A DNA stretch of 64,000 nt. Origin: Comamonas sp. GTDB taxonomy: Bacteria; Pseudomonadota; Gammaproteobacteria; Burkholderiales; Burkholderiaceae_C. The stretch spans positions 1-64,000 of the forward strand of contig JAITLR010000021.1 in NCBI GenBank assembly GCA_031277805.1, written 5' to 3'. Below, piece after piece: positions 8,622 through 17,382 of the stretch; position 1 is the stretch's first letter, and each line of letters opens with the position of its first letter. A program made the translations under genes and the position numbers. The notes beneath the pieces are model-generated. The model did not search any database, had not been told where the DNA came from, and was given only the letters and a program-made list of their open reading frames with translations.

Positions 8622-9290
8622 ATGACCGACTCCAAACTGCTGTCTCGTCGTGGCCTGCTCTCACACAGCAGTGCTGCCTGCGCCGCACTGGGTGCCATGA
8701 CCCTGCCCCTGTCCACTCCCGCCCAGGCCGCCAGATCTGCAGGCCGTACCTGCGTGCTGGACGGCCTGCAGCCCGTGGTACTGACCATCTCCGGCCCCAG
8801 CGTGCAGGTCAACCGAGGCAAACCGCAGGCCGTAGCCGACCGCATGCTGCAGCTGCATGGCTATCAGTTTGAAGGCGCCTGGTCCTGCGGGCTCGATGCC
8901 CTGAACAGCCTGGAACAAAGCCGGTTGAAGACCACACTGGAATACGACGAGGCCGAGCACAGCCTGCAAGGCCCGCTGCTGGAGCACGTACTGCAGGCCA
9001 GTGGCGTGGATATAGGCCTGGCCATGACTCAGGGCCATTGGCTCACACTGCAAGGCATTGACGGCTACCGCAGCCATCTGCCACTGGCCCAGGCCGTGCG
9101 CTGGCGCATGTTGCTGGCCACCCAGATGGATGGACAGGCACTGGCCATGGGTGGCGTGGGCCCACTCTGGGCCAGCTTTGCACCCCAACATATCGAAGAA
9201 CTGAGCCGGCAGCCTCTCAACCAGCGCTTCACGGCCGCTGTCTGGGGCCTGTACTACCTACGCATCAGCGCGCAGCAGCCCCAGGCCTGA
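8622..9290 (+). CDS. Tat-exported protein with molybdopterin-oxidoreductase-like domain
   Basis: The 222-residue product starts with a twin-arginine-like signal (SRRGLLSHSSAACAALGAMTLPLSTPAQA). The mature part carries the motif pattern of small sulfite-oxidase-type pterin-binding domains: GPLLEHVLQASGVDIG, LQGIDGYRSHLPLAQA, LLATQMDGQALAMGGVGPLWASFAP. This fold normally holds the Mo-pterin cofactor in periplasmic oxidoreductases. Whether this short form binds cofactor is unknown; a conserved cysteine ligand is not obvious apart from CVLDGL and WSCGLDAL near the start. A Shine-Dalgarno-like AAAGGAATG precedes the ATG. The stop codon directly abuts a 160-bp palindromic element. Confidence 0.75.
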   Translation: MTDSKLLSRRGLLSHSSAACAALGAMTLPLSTPAQAARSAGRTCVLDGLQPVVLTISGPSVQVNRGKPQAVADRMLQLHGYQFEGAWSCGLDALNSLEQSRLKTTLEYDEAEHSLQGPLLEHVLQASGVDIGLAMTQGHWLTLQGIDGYRSHLPLAQAVRWRMLLATQMDGQALAMGGVGPLWASFAPQHIEELSRQPLNQRFTAAVWGLYYLRISAQQPQA

Positions 9291-9450
9291 GAACGTGTTT
9301 ACGATCTCCTCGCGTGTGCGCAGGCGCGGCCTCGGGCGGTCTGCGTTGTTGCAAATCCTCGCAATAGCCAAGCTATTGCTGCGGTTTGCGCCTAGCAGCC
9401 CATCCCGATCCGCATCCCGCCCACCTTCACGAAAGATCGTAAATACGTTC
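9291..9450. repeat. 160-bp palindromic intergenic element, copy B
   Basis: The ends are GAACGTGTTTACGATC (9291-9306) and GATCGTAAATACGTTC (9435-9450), matching inverted repeats. It is the same length as copy A and matches its reverse complement throughout, including GGGCGGTCTGCGTTGTTGCA, the GCAATAGC/GCTATTGC hairpin and CCGATCCGCATCCCGC. It begins with the first base after a TGA stop. The rest of the 230-base gap (9451-9520) shows nothing else. Confidence 0.92.
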
Positions 9451-9520
9451 TGAGAACAGGCTCTAGTGCCCTGAAATAGAAGTTCGTTGAACAAATCGCC
9501 CGAATATCCAACTCAGGCCA

Positions 9521-10477
9521 CTAGCCACGCGGGTGATGTTCGGCATGCAGCGCCTTGAGGCGCTCGCGCGCCACATGGGTGTAGATGGTGGTGGTGGAGA
9601 TGTCGGCATGCCCCAGCAGCATCTGCACCACCCGCAAATCCGCCCCGTGGTTGAGCAAATGCGTGGCAAAGGCATGGCGCAGGGTGTGCGGAGACAAGGG
9701 CACGTGGATGCCCGCCAGCTGCGCGTATTTCTTGACGATGATCCAGAACATCACCCGGCTCATGCCCGCGCCGCGCTGGGTAACGAACACCTCGTCGCTG
9801 TGCTGCCCCCCCAGAATGGCAGAGCGCGCCTGCAGCAGATAGCGCTCCAGCCAATGCTGCGCCTCCTGGCCAAACGGCACCAACCGCTCCTTGCGGCCCT
9901 TGCCCGTCACGCGCAGCACACCGGCACGCAGGTCCAGCTCATGCATGCGCACGCCGACCAGCTCGCTCACACGCAGGCCGCTGGCATACATCAGCTCCAG
10001 CATGGCCCGGTCGCGCAAGCCCAGTGGGGCATCCACATCGGGAGCCTGTAGCAAGTCCTCGACCTGCTGCTGCGTCAGCACCTTGGGCATGCGCGGCGCC
10101 TGCTTGGCGGCCAGCATGCGTACCGTAGGATCGGCCGCAACCCGCTTTTCACGCAGTGCCCAATGGAAATAGCGCCGCAACACCGTCAGGCGACGGTTCG
10201 ATGAAGTGGCCTTGGTGTCCTCCACACGCGCCGCGAAATAGTCTTGAAGATCAGCCTCTTGCGCCGCATCCAGGGCCTTGGCCGGTTCCAGCCTTGCCAG
10301 CCAGCGCGAGACCGCCACCAGATCGCGCCGATAGGCAGCCAGCGTGTTGCGCGACAGCCCGTCTTCCAGCAGCAAAGCATCGATGAACAAATCCATGGAG
10401 TCCTGACTCGCTGGCAGGGGCTGCGGCCAATCCTCGGGAATCTGGGGTTTAGGTGTTTTTTTCCGGACTTCAGACAT
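9521..10477 (-). CDS. xerD: Site-specific tyrosine recombinase XerD
   Basis: XerD acts with XerC at dif to resolve chromosome dimers. The 318-residue product (ATG 10477; the ORF extends 28 codons upstream without good initiation context) has an N-terminal SAM-like DNA-binding domain (FIDALLLEDGLSRNTLAAYRRDL) and the full catalytic set: Arg in YASGLRVSELV, Lys in GKGRKER, HTLRHAFA (His-x2-Arg), GHADISTTTIYTHV (His and the nucleophile Tyr). There is no adjacent integrase-type attachment site or mobile cargo, which argues for the housekeeping recombinase rather than an integrase. It diverges from the ATPase gene. Confidence 0.95.
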   Translation of the reverse strand: MSEVRKKTPKPQIPEDWPQPLPASQDSMDLFIDALLLEDGLSRNTLAAYRRDLVAVSRWLARLEPAKALDAAQEADLQDYFAARVEDTKATSSNRRLTVLRRYFHWALREKRVAADPTVRMLAAKQAPRMPKVLTQQQVEDLLQAPDVDAPLGLRDRAMLELMYASGLRVSELVGVRMHELDLRAGVLRVTGKGRKERLVPFGQEAQHWLERYLLQARSAILGGQHSDEVFVTQRGAGMSRVMFWIIVKKYAQLAGIHVPLSPHTLRHAFATHLLNHGADLRVVQMLLGHADISTTTIYTHVARERLKALHAEHHPRG

Positions 10478-10535
10478 GGCCTCGAGCGTACACGCTGGCG
10501 CTGCTACTATGGGCCGGCCGACTACCTCGCCTGCC

Positions 10536-11753
10536 ATGCTTTCGACTCTTGCCATCGCCAACTACCGCAGCCTGCGCCGCCTGATCCTGCCGCTGGGTCG
10601 CCTGACCGTGGTGACCGGCCCCAATGGCAGCGGTAAAAGCAGCGTCTACAAATCATTGCGGCTGCTCGGCGATATCGCCTACGGCGGCGCCGTGCAATCG
10701 CTGGTGCGCGAAGGCGGTCTGCCTTCCACGCTCTGGGCCGGCCCCGAAGAAATCAGCCATGCCATGCGCCGTGGCGAGCACCCCGTGCAAGGGACGGTAC
10801 GCCAGAAGACCGAGCGGCTGGAGCTGGGCTTTGCCAGCCATGGCGGGGGCGGTTTGAGCTATGCAACCGCACTGGGCCGCCCCGCACCATCGAGCGTACC
10901 CAAGCCCTTCATGCAAGACCCGGAAATCAAGGCAGAAGCCGTCTGGGCCGGTCCCATACGCCGCCCTTCCAGCCTGCTGGTGGAGCGCAAAGGCCCCGCT
11001 ATCCGGTTGCGCACGGACTCCGGCTGGCAGACCCTGGAACGCCCTGTTGCACGTTGGGCCAGCATGATGACCGAGCTGGTGGACCCGCGTGGTGCACCCG
11101 AAATCGTCACCTTGCGCGAGGAGATCCGGGCCTGGCGCTTCTACGACCATTTCCGCACCGATGCCGACGCCCCGGCACGCCAGCCTCAACTGGGTTGCTA
11201 TACGCCCGTGCTCAGCGGCGATGGTCATGACATGGCCGCCGCCTTGCTCACAATCCAGCAAATCGGCGACGACGAAGCATTGCAGCAAGCCGTGGCTGAC
11301 GCCTTCTCCGGCGCCAGCCTGGCTATCGCCAGCGAGGGCTGGCGGCTGATGCTGCAGATGCACCAGCCCGGCCTGCTGCGCCCCTTGAGCGCAGCCGAGC
11401 TATCGGACGGCACGCTGCGCTATCTGCTGCTGATTGCGGCCCTGCTCAGCCCGCGCCCGCCACAGCTGCTGGTACTCAACGAACCGGAAACCAGTCTGCA
11501 TCCCGATCTGCTGCCCGCGCTGGGCCGGCTCATCACGCAGGCGGCGCGCCAGACCCAACTGATCGTGGTCACGCATGCCAACCGCCTGCTCAATGCACTC
11601 GAAGATGCACAGCACCAGCATTGGACCGAGCCAGAAGGCGAGAATCGCCTTCCCGACTGGCAACCCATTCACCTCGATAAAGAGCTGGGCGAAACACGAA
11701 TCGCCAATCTGAACGCACGCGAGATTCCGCGCTGGGAATGGCTTGCTGCCTGA
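10536..11753 (+). CDS. Stand-alone ABC-like predicted ATPase (AAA_21/COG4637 type)
   Basis: The 405-residue product carries an ABC/SMC-type ATPase core split by a long insert: Walker A GPNGSGKSSVYK (about residue 27), a signature-like LSAAELSDGTLRYLLL (about 285), Walker B LLVLNEPETSLHPDLL (about 315) and an H-loop VVTHANRLL. There are no membrane segments. This layout belongs to orphan RecF/OLD-like predicted ATPases whose role is unknown. ATG 10536 (MLSTLAIANYRSL) fits the family N-terminus; in-frame ATGs at 10476 and 10509 would add an atypical leader. It diverges from xerD with 58 bases between starts. Confidence 0.85.
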   Translation: MLSTLAIANYRSLRRLILPLGRLTVVTGPNGSGKSSVYKSLRLLGDIAYGGAVQSLVREGGLPSTLWAGPEEISHAMRRGEHPVQGTVRQKTERLELGFASHGGGGLSYATALGRPAPSSVPKPFMQDPEIKAEAVWAGPIRRPSSLLVERKGPAIRLRTDSGWQTLERPVARWASMMTELVDPRGAPEIVTLREEIRAWRFYDHFRTDADAPARQPQLGCYTPVLSGDGHDMAAALLTIQQIGDDEALQQAVADAFSGASLAIASEGWRLMLQMHQPGLLRPLSAAELSDGTLRYLLLIAALLSPRPPQLLVLNEPETSLHPDLLPALGRLITQAARQTQLIVVTHANRLLNALEDAQHQHWTEPEGENRLPDWQPIHLDKELGETRIANLNAREIPRWEWLAA

Positions 11754-11755
11754 GA

Positions 11756-11925
11756 AATGGCTCCCCACGCTCCCCGCTACGCGTGGTCGCTGCCCCTCCA
11801 AGAGGGGTGTTTTTCATCTTGGGGCGGCCCGGCGATGAAAAAGACTCCCCCGTGCTCTTGCCCACTGATATGTAGCCGCCCCCCTACACAACCCCCAGGG
11901 GCCACTTGTTGCCTTGGGGCGGCTC
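11756..11925. repeat. Comamonadaceae-type intergenic GC-rich repeats
   Basis: The stretch CTCCCCACGCTCCCCGCTAC (from 11761) through GGGGCGGCCCGGCGATG (to about 11837) resembles a repeat I remember from many Comamonadaceae intergenic regions. A second block has inverted arms AGCCGCCCC (11874-11882) and GGGGCGGCT (11916-11924). Both are non-coding and can fold strongly. The family assignment is from memory, not a search. Confidence 0.55.
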
Positions 11926-11938
11926 AGCAGCAATAACA

Positions 11939-11969
11939 AAGCCCGAAGGCTTTTCGGCTCTTCGGGCTT
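11939..11969 (-). terminator. Terminator of the second Bug-type gene
   Basis: A 10-bp stem pairs AAGCCCGAAG (11939-11948) with CTTCGGGCTT (11960-11969). Read on the minus strand it is followed by TTTGTTATTG, so it probably ends the leftward transcript that stops at 12028. Confidence 0.75.
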
Positions 11970-12027
11970 GCTGCATCAGCGATATCTGCTTTTACTTCAA
12001 TAGCAAAGCAGATAACGAATCAGATGC

Positions 12028-13008
12028 TTAGTCCAGCGTCAGCTTCTGCTTGGCCACGACCTGCTTGTAGGTTTCGTACTCGTCCTTGAGTTCCTTGGAG
12101 AATTCAGCAGGCGTGTTGCCGATCACCAGCGAACCGGTGTCTTCGATGCGCTTCTTCACAGCAGGGTCCTGCAGCACCTTGCGCACGGCGGCATTGATCT
12201 TTTCGACCGTGGCCTTGTCCATGCCCTTCGGGCCCAGAATGCCGTAGGAAGCCATGCGGTTGACCTGCTCCAGACCCACTTCCTTGAAGGTGGGTACATC
12301 AGGCAGCACCGCCAGGCGCTGAGGGGCAGCCACGGCCACGGCCTTGAGACGGCCGTCCTTGATGAAGGGCAGAGCCGAAGGCAGGTTGTCCAGAATCATG
12401 GGAATCTGGCCGGCAACGGCATCATTCAGGGCAGGACCCGCACCGCGATAAGGCACGTGGGTCATCTGGATACCGGTCAGCGACTTGTACAGCTCCATCA
12501 GCATGTGCTGGATGCCGCCGGTACCGGACGAACCATAGGAGTACTTGCCGGGGTGGCCCTTGAGCTCAGCCTCGAATGCCTTGTAATTGGCGCTACCCGC
12601 GAACTTGGGGTTCACGGCGATCACATTGGGTGTGGCCGCAATATTGATGATGGGCGTGAAATCCGTCAGCGGGTTGTAGGGCGTCTTGGGGTTGATGGCC
12701 GGGTTGGTGGCCATGGTCGAGAGTGTGGAAATGCCCAGGTTGTAGCCATCGGGCTTCTGACGCGAGGTTTCCAGGGCTCCGATCACGCCGCCGCCACCGC
12801 CCTTGTTGTCCACGATCACGGGCTGGCCCAGTTCCTTGCCCAGGGGATCAGCGATCACGCGGGCAATGATGTCGGTCGTGCCGCCTGCGGCAAATGGCAC
12901 CAGCAATTTGATGGGTTTGGTGGGGTAGTTGGCCTGAGCCATCACACCCGCCGAAAAACCTACGGTTGCCAGAGCCATGGTCAGGCCCACGCACATACGA
13001 CGATTCAT
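12028..13008 (-). CDS. Bug/TctC-family periplasmic binding protein
   Basis: The 326-residue product has a signal peptide (MNRRMCVGLTMALATVGFSAGVMA, cleavage before QANYP) and the Bug signatures KPIKLLVPFAAGGTTDIIARVIADPL, VIVDNKGGGGGVIG, MTHVPYRGAGPALNDAVAGQ and LPDVPTFKEVGL. It is an orphan extracytoplasmic receptor whose ligand is not predictable. A good ribosome binding site (AAGGAG, eight bases before ATG) supports the start. It diverges from the AEC-family carrier gene, and AEC carriers often move carboxylates; a joint role in organic-acid uptake is only an inference. Confidence 0.93.
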   Translation of the reverse strand: MNRRMCVGLTMALATVGFSAGVMAQANYPTKPIKLLVPFAAGGTTDIIARVIADPLGKELGQPVIVDNKGGGGGVIGALETSRQKPDGYNLGISTLSTMATNPAINPKTPYNPLTDFTPIINIAATPNVIAVNPKFAGSANYKAFEAELKGHPGKYSYGSSGTGGIQHMLMELYKSLTGIQMTHVPYRGAGPALNDAVAGQIPMILDNLPSALPFIKDGRLKAVAVAAPQRLAVLPDVPTFKEVGLEQVNRMASYGILGPKGMDKATVEKINAAVRKVLQDPAVKKRIEDTGSLVIGNTPAEFSKELKDEYETYKQVVAKQKLTLD

Positions 13009-13241
13009 GAAGGGGTCTCCTTGTGAGTTCTACAAAAGATCGTTTGATACTAAGTGGCACAAAAAACCTGAGTCTCCGGTTTTTCACCCGAATCACCCAG
13101 TGTTTACCCTAGGTTCAAGCCGATACATTGAACCAGCGCAACAGAGTTAACGAACGAGCGGCCTTCGGCAGATAAGTACTACTACATAGAAGCAGCGGCC
13201 TGAGCACAGCGGTATTCGTTCAGGCCCTATGCTTGCTGCCC

Positions 13242-14150
13242 GTGAACTATCTCGAACTGCTTTTCCCCGATTTCGCGCTCATCGTGCTGGGCTATGTGCT
13301 GTGCCGCTTCACGCCCATCAACCGCAGTGTCTGGCAACCTGTGGAGCAGCTCGTGTACTACCTGCTGTTTCCGGTGCTGCTGTTTCACTCCATCACGCGC
13401 AACCCCATACAGTGGGGCGAGGCCAGCCAGTTGCTGGGGGCAGGCGTGCTGGGCGGCCTTCTCGGCGTTTTGCTGACCTATAGCCTGCCCCACCTGCCTT
13501 TTCTAGGCAGCCGCATCGATGCCCGCAGCTATGTTGGAGCCGCGCAGGTGGCTTTTCGCTTCAATTCATTCATTGCCCTGGCCCTGGTCTCGCGCCTCGC
13601 GGGGCCGGACGGATTGCTCTATGTCTCGGTACTGATCGGTGTGTCCGTTCCCATGGTCAATGTGGCGGCCGTCTGGCCCATGGCACGCGGCAGCGAGCAG
13701 CATTTCCTCAGCCACCTGCTGCGCAACCCGCTGATCATCAGCACGGTCTGCGCTCTGCTGTTCAACGCTGCGGGCCTGAAGATTCCCGCGCTGCTGGAAG
13801 CACCTGTGGCGCGCATAGGTGCGGCCTCGATTGCGCTGGGATTGATGGCAGCGGGAGCCGGTCTCAAGCTTGGCGCCCTGGCCAGCAACAAGCTGCTGGC
13901 TGGCGAGTTGCTGCTGATCCGCCACGCCATCCAGCCGCTGATTGCCTTTACCATGATCCGCTTGTTCAACCTGAACCAGCCGCAGGCGATTGCGCTGATG
14001 GCTTTTTCCAGCCTGCCCACGGCCTCGTCCTGCTATGTGCTGGCGGTGCGCATGGGCTATGAGGGCTCGTTTGTGGCCAGCCTGATCTCGCTGTCCACCA
14101 TGCTGGGAGCACTCAGCCTGCCTTTCGGCCTGTGGCTGATTGGTATCTGA
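13242..14150 (+). CDS. AEC-family (auxin efflux carrier-like) transporter
   Basis: The product (302 residues from GTG 13242, MNYLELLFPDFALIVLGYVLC; a TTG at 13233 would add three residues) is strongly hydrophobic with about ten predicted membrane segments and the AEC layout: an N-terminal block (VLGYVLCRF...LVYYLLFPVLLFHSI), an N-F-R-type motif (QVAFRFNSFIALAL) and a C-terminal block (LPTASSCYVLAVRMGYEGSFVASLISLSTMLGALSLPF). Bacterial AEC members carry malonate, malate and other carboxylates. Neither candidate start has a strong Shine-Dalgarno. The 233-base gap to the divergent Bug-type gene must hold both promoters; none is convincing. Confidence 0.88.
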   Translation: MNYLELLFPDFALIVLGYVLCRFTPINRSVWQPVEQLVYYLLFPVLLFHSITRNPIQWGEASQLLGAGVLGGLLGVLLTYSLPHLPFLGSRIDARSYVGAAQVAFRFNSFIALALVSRLAGPDGLLYVSVLIGVSVPMVNVAAVWPMARGSEQHFLSHLLRNPLIISTVCALLFNAAGLKIPALLEAPVARIGAASIALGLMAAGAGLKLGALASNKLLAGELLLIRHAIQPLIAFTMIRLFNLNQPQAIALMAFSSLPTASSCYVLAVRMGYEGSFVASLISLSTMLGALSLPFGLWLIGI

Positions 14151-14156
14151 TTCAAG

Positions 14157-14207
14157 GTTTTGATAGCTGCCAGCGCTTACTCCAAAAGCGTTAGAGATCT
14201 ATTTGAT
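14157..14207 (+). repeat. Short palindromic repeat (TTGATAGCTGC type), copy 2
   Basis: TTTTGATAGCTGCCAGCGCT at 14158 and AAGCGTTAGAGATCTATTTG about 15 bases later form the two-arm layout of this element. It fills the 63-base gap between the AEC carrier stop and the convergent queG stop. Confidence 0.75.
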
Positions 14208-14213
14208 ACTTAA

Positions 14214-15284
14214 TCAAACACGCTGGGCCAGCGCCCAGGCCACATGCTCGGCCACCACGGGATCAGGGTGGTTTGCCCGGCTTTGCAAGGCGGCCTTGAG
14301 CTCTGGCTGACCGGTTTCACGCCAGGCATTGCCCAGGGCCACTGCCACATTGCGCAACCAGCGCGCGTGGCCAATACGGCGGATCGGGCTGCCTTCGGTC
14401 ACGCGTAAAAAGGTGGCCTCATCCCAGGCAAAGAAATGCACCAGCTGCGTGCCCGCCAGCCCGGCGCGGGCATCAAAGTCCGGCAACTGGCTGGGCTGGG
14501 CAAACTTGTTCCAGGGGCAGGCAAGCTGGCAGTCATCACAGCCGTAGATGCGATTGGCCAGCAACGGCCGCATCTCCTCGGGAATGCTGCCTGCATGCTC
14601 GATGGTCAGATAGGAAACACAGCGGCGTGCATCGACCTTGTGCGGCGCAATAATTGCACCCGTGGGGCAAGCATCCATGCACGACGAGCAATTGCCGCAG
14701 TGCGCCGTAACAGGGGCTGTGGGCTCCAGCGCGAAGTCCACATAGATTTCGCCCAGAAAAAACATGGAACCCGCATCGCGGCTCAGCACCAGCGTGTGCT
14801 TGCCGCGCCAGCCCTGGCCGCTGCGGCTGGCCAGCTCGGCTTCCAGCACGGGGGCGGAGTCGGTAAACGCGCGGTGACCAAAGGGGCCGATTTCCTGCGC
14901 AATACGCTCGGCCAGCTTTTGCAGGCGGTTGCGCAGCACCTTGTGATAGTCCCGGCCACGCGCATAGATGGAGACAATGCCCTCTTCGGGGCGCCGCAGC
15001 CTGTCCCATTCCACGGCTTGCCAGCCTGGCGGTGTATCGCGCGGTAAATAATCCATGCGCGCGGTGATCACGCTCACCGTGCCGGGAACTAATTCGGCCG
15101 GCCTGGCTCGTTTCAAACCATGGGCCTGCATGTAATGCATCTCGCCATGAAACCCTTGCGCCAACCACTGCAGCAGACCGGGTTCTGCCGAGGACAAATC
15201 CACACCCGCCACGCCGATTTGGGAAAATCCCAGCTCGCGAGCCCAGGCTTGCATCAAAGGAATCAATTGACTGCTGCTCAACAT
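14214..15284 (-). CDS. queG: Epoxyqueuosine reductase QueG
   Basis: QueG reduces epoxyqueuosine to queuosine in tRNA using cobalamin and two [4Fe-4S] clusters. The 356-residue product has the N-terminal cobalamin-binding region (WARELGFSQIGVAGVDL, ALASRSGQGWRGKHTLVLS) and the two ferredoxin-like motifs CGNCSSCMDACPTGAI and CDDCQLACPWNK, followed by a HEAT-like tail (WLRNVAVALGNA, HPDPVVAEHVAWAL). The open frame extends to 15824, but ATG 15284 gives the conserved start and places it divergent from, and overlapping by 18 bases, the tsaE start. queG-tsaE-amiC is a common order. Confidence 0.95.
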   Translation of the reverse strand: MLSSSQLIPLMQAWARELGFSQIGVAGVDLSSAEPGLLQWLAQGFHGEMHYMQAHGLKRARPAELVPGTVSVITARMDYLPRDTPPGWQAVEWDRLRRPEEGIVSIYARGRDYHKVLRNRLQKLAERIAQEIGPFGHRAFTDSAPVLEAELASRSGQGWRGKHTLVLSRDAGSMFFLGEIYVDFALEPTAPVTAHCGNCSSCMDACPTGAIIAPHKVDARRCVSYLTIEHAGSIPEEMRPLLANRIYGCDDCQLACPWNKFAQPSQLPDFDARAGLAGTQLVHFFAWDEATFLRVTEGSPIRRIGHARWLRNVAVALGNAWRETGQPELKAALQSRANHPDPVVAEHVAWALAQRV

Positions 15285-15788
15285 ACCCCCCGAATTGTAG
15301 GAAGCGAGCCCCCTCAAGCGCTGGCGCAGCGACAGATAGTCTGGCTGGACGAACAAGATGCCGAGCGCTTTGCCCAACAATTGGCCGCCCTGCCCCAGTT
15401 GCGCAACGCCTATGTGACCCTGCATGGCGACCTGGGCGCGGGCAAGACCACGCTGGTGCGCCACTGGCTGCGCGCCCTGGGCGTGCAGGGCCGCATCAAG
15501 AGCCCGACCTACGCCGTGGTGGAGCCGCACGAGGCCGGCGATCTGTCCATCTGGCACTTTGACTTCTACCGCTTCGACGATCCGCGCGAATGGGAGGATG
15601 CGGGTTTTCGCGACATTTTTGCCAGCGCCGGGCTCAAGCTGGCAGAATGGCCCGAAAAGGCTGCAGCGGTGACACCTGTTGCGGATATAGCTATCCATAT
15701 TGAAGCAATTGACGATGTGCAACGGCAGGTGACCCTCAAGGCTGGCACCCCCGCAGGCTGCACGGTGCTTGAAGCATTGACGGCATGA
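15267..15788 (+). CDS. tsaE: tRNA threonylcarbamoyladenosine ATPase TsaE
   Basis: TsaE is the small P-loop ATPase of the TsaBDE complex needed for t6A modification of ANN-decoding tRNAs. The 173-residue product shows Walker A GDLGAGKTTLVRHWL, the family's SPTYAVVEPHEA and the HFDFYRFDDPREWEDAGF segment. The best start is TTG 15267 (MTAAQHTPRIVG), because no ATG or GTG occurs in frame before the conserved domain and further upstream the frame is antisense to queG. The stop overlaps the amiC start (ATGA, 15785-15788), so the two are translationally coupled. Confidence 0.9.
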   Translation: MTAAQHTPRIVGSEPPQALAQRQIVWLDEQDAERFAQQLAALPQLRNAYVTLHGDLGAGKTTLVRHWLRALGVQGRIKSPTYAVVEPHEAGDLSIWHFDFYRFDDPREWEDAGFRDIFASAGLKLAEWPEKAAAVTPVADIAIHIEAIDDVQRQVTLKAGTPAGCTVLEALTA

Positions 15789-17338
15789 GCAAAACAAATT
15801 CCAACCAGATTTCTTCTGGCCCATCCCTGCCGGGCCTATCCGGGCCAGGTCTGTCCCGACCGGGTCTGTCCCGCCGCGGTCTGCTGCAGGCAGGCGGTGT
15901 GGTCCTGCTGCTGGGTCGCCAGCATATTGCGCAAGGCGCGAGCATCGTGGCGGTGCGCGTCTGGCCCGCCCCCGACTATTCGCGCGTCACGCTGGAATCC
16001 GACATCCCGCTGACCGCCAAGCCCATCTTCGTGCCCACGCCCCCCCGTTTGGCCGTGGACGTGGAAGGACTGGACCTGAATCCCGCCCTCAAGGAGCTGG
16101 TGGCCAAGGTTCGCCCCGACGACCCCAATATCTCCAGCATCCGCGTTGGTCAGTTCGCGCCGGGCGTGGTGCGTCTGGTCATCGACCTCAAGCAGGAAGC
16201 TCGCCCCCAGGTCTTCACGCTGGCACCGATTGCGCCCTACAAGCATCGTCTGGTACTGGACCTGTATCCGGCCAAGGCCGTGGACCCGCTGGAGGCGCTG
16301 ATCAGCGAGCGCCTTCGCGATGCAGGCACGGGCACCGCAAAGGCCCAGACGCCATCCGCAGGTGGCAACGTCATCACCACCCCGCCGCCAGCCGTGGCAA
16401 CCGCGCCTGTTGATCCCTTGGGCGATCTGATCGCCCAGCGCTCCACACCGGCTTCTCCCGCACCGGTGGCTCCGCCCGTGGCGATTGCCCAGGCCCCGGC
16501 CCCCACGCCAGCCCCTGTGCCGCCGCCTGCTCCACGGCCTGCGCCAGCACCCGTGCCAGCCCCTGCACCGGCACCACGTGCCGCCCCCAATATCGCAACC
16601 TCACGCAGCACGGACCGCATCATCATCGTGGCGCTGGACCCCGGCCACGGAGGTGAAGACCCAGGCGCCACCGGCCCTAGCGGACTGCGTGAAAAAGACG
16701 TGGTGCTGAGAATCGGCCATCTGCTGCGCGAGCGCATCAATGACTCGCGCATCGGCGGCAGCCCCATGCGCGCCTTCATGACGCGTGACGCCGACTTCTT
16801 CGTCCCACTGGCCACGCGGGTGGACAAGGCCCGCCGCGTGCAGGCCGACCTGTTCATCAGCATCCATGCCGACGCGTTCACCACACCCGCAGCACGCGGC
16901 GCCAGTGTGTTTGCCCTGAGCGAGCGCGGGGCATCGAGCACGGCCGCGCGCTGGCTGGCCAACAAGGAAAACCAGGCCGACCTGGTGGGCGGCCTCAACG
17001 TGGGCGGCCTGCAGGATCAGCATGTGCAGCGCATGTTGCTGGATATGAGCACCACGGCCCAGATCAAGGACAGCCTCAAGCTCGGCACTTCACTGCTGGG
17101 CGAGATCGGCGGCATGGCCAAGCTGCACAAGGCCCGGGTGGAACAGGCCGGTTTCGCGGTGCTCAAGGCCCCCGACATTCCCAGCGTACTGGTGGAAACA
17201 GCGTTCATCAGCAACCCCGAGGAAGAAGCCAAGCTGCGCAGCGCCGCCTACCAGGCCCAGTTGGCCGATGCACTGATGACAGGCATTCGCAAATACTTTG
17301 CCCACAACCCGCCCCTGGCCCGCAGCCGGTCCGTCTGA
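15785..17338 (+). CDS. amiC: N-acetylmuramoyl-L-alanine amidase, AMIN-Amidase_3 (AmiC type)
   Basis: This periplasmic zinc amidase cleaves the amide bond between MurNAc and the stem peptide during daughter-cell separation. The 517-residue product has a twin-arginine signal (SRRGLLQAGGVVLLL, residues 29-44) preceded by four 5-residue repeats, an AMIN domain (about 53-163), a Pro/Ala-rich linker (about 185-272) and an Amidase_3 domain (about 279-505). Catalytic/zinc residues are visible in LDPGHGGEDPGA, SIHADAF and LVETAFISNPEEE. It overlaps tsaE by four bases. A strong terminator follows. Whether it should be called AmiB or AmiC is open; the Tat-like signal and AMIN domain favour AmiC. Confidence 0.93.
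   Translation: MSKTNSNQISSGPSLPGLSGPGLSRPGLSRRGLLQAGGVVLLLGRQHIAQGASIVAVRVWPAPDYSRVTLESDIPLTAKPIFVPTPPRLAVDVEGLDLNPALKELVAKVRPDDPNISSIRVGQFAPGVVRLVIDLKQEARPQVFTLAPIAPYKHRLVLDLYPAKAVDPLEALISERLRDAGTGTAKAQTPSAGGNVITTPPPAVATAPVDPLGDLIAQRSTPASPAPVAPPVAIAQAPAPTPAPVPPPAPRPAPAPVPAPAPAPRAAPNIATSRSTDRIIIVALDPGHGGEDPGATGPSGLREKDVVLRIGHLLRERINDSRIGGSPMRAFMTRDADFFVPLATRVDKARRVQADLFISIHADAFTTPAARGASVFALSERGASSTAARWLANKENQADLVGGLNVGGLQDQHVQRMLLDMSTTAQIKDSLKLGTSLLGEIGGMAKLHKARVEQAGFAVLKAPDIPSVLVETAFISNPEEEAKLRSAAYQAQLADALMTGIRKYFAHNPPLARSRSV
15827..15886 (+). repeat. Four in-frame 15-bp tandem repeats in amiC
   Basis: Four consecutive 15-base units encode LPGLS, GPGLS, RPGLS and RRGLL just before the hydrophobic part of the signal peptide. 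The second and third share CCxGGTCTGTCC. The last unit supplies the twin-arginine motif itself. Copy-number change would keep the frame. Confidence 0.8.
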
Positions 17339-17352
17339 AGGCTGTTCAGAAG

Positions 17353-17382
17353 CAAAAAAGCCCGCTGCAGCGGGCTTTTTTG
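17353..17382 (+). terminator. Terminator after amiC
   Basis: The self-complementary stem GCCCGCTGCAGCGGGC (17360-17375) is flanked by an A-tract and TTTTTTG, 15 bases after the amiC stop. Confidence 0.9.

Noticed and set aside
9521-10477. Integrase of a mobile island
   Set aside because: The tyrosine recombinase has standard XerD length and motifs, and no tRNA target, direct repeats or cargo genes are nearby.
15285-15824. N-terminal extension of QueG
   Set aside because: The minus-strand frame stays open to 15824, but the extension is antisense to tsaE and lacks similarity to QueG; ATG 15284 gives the normal length.
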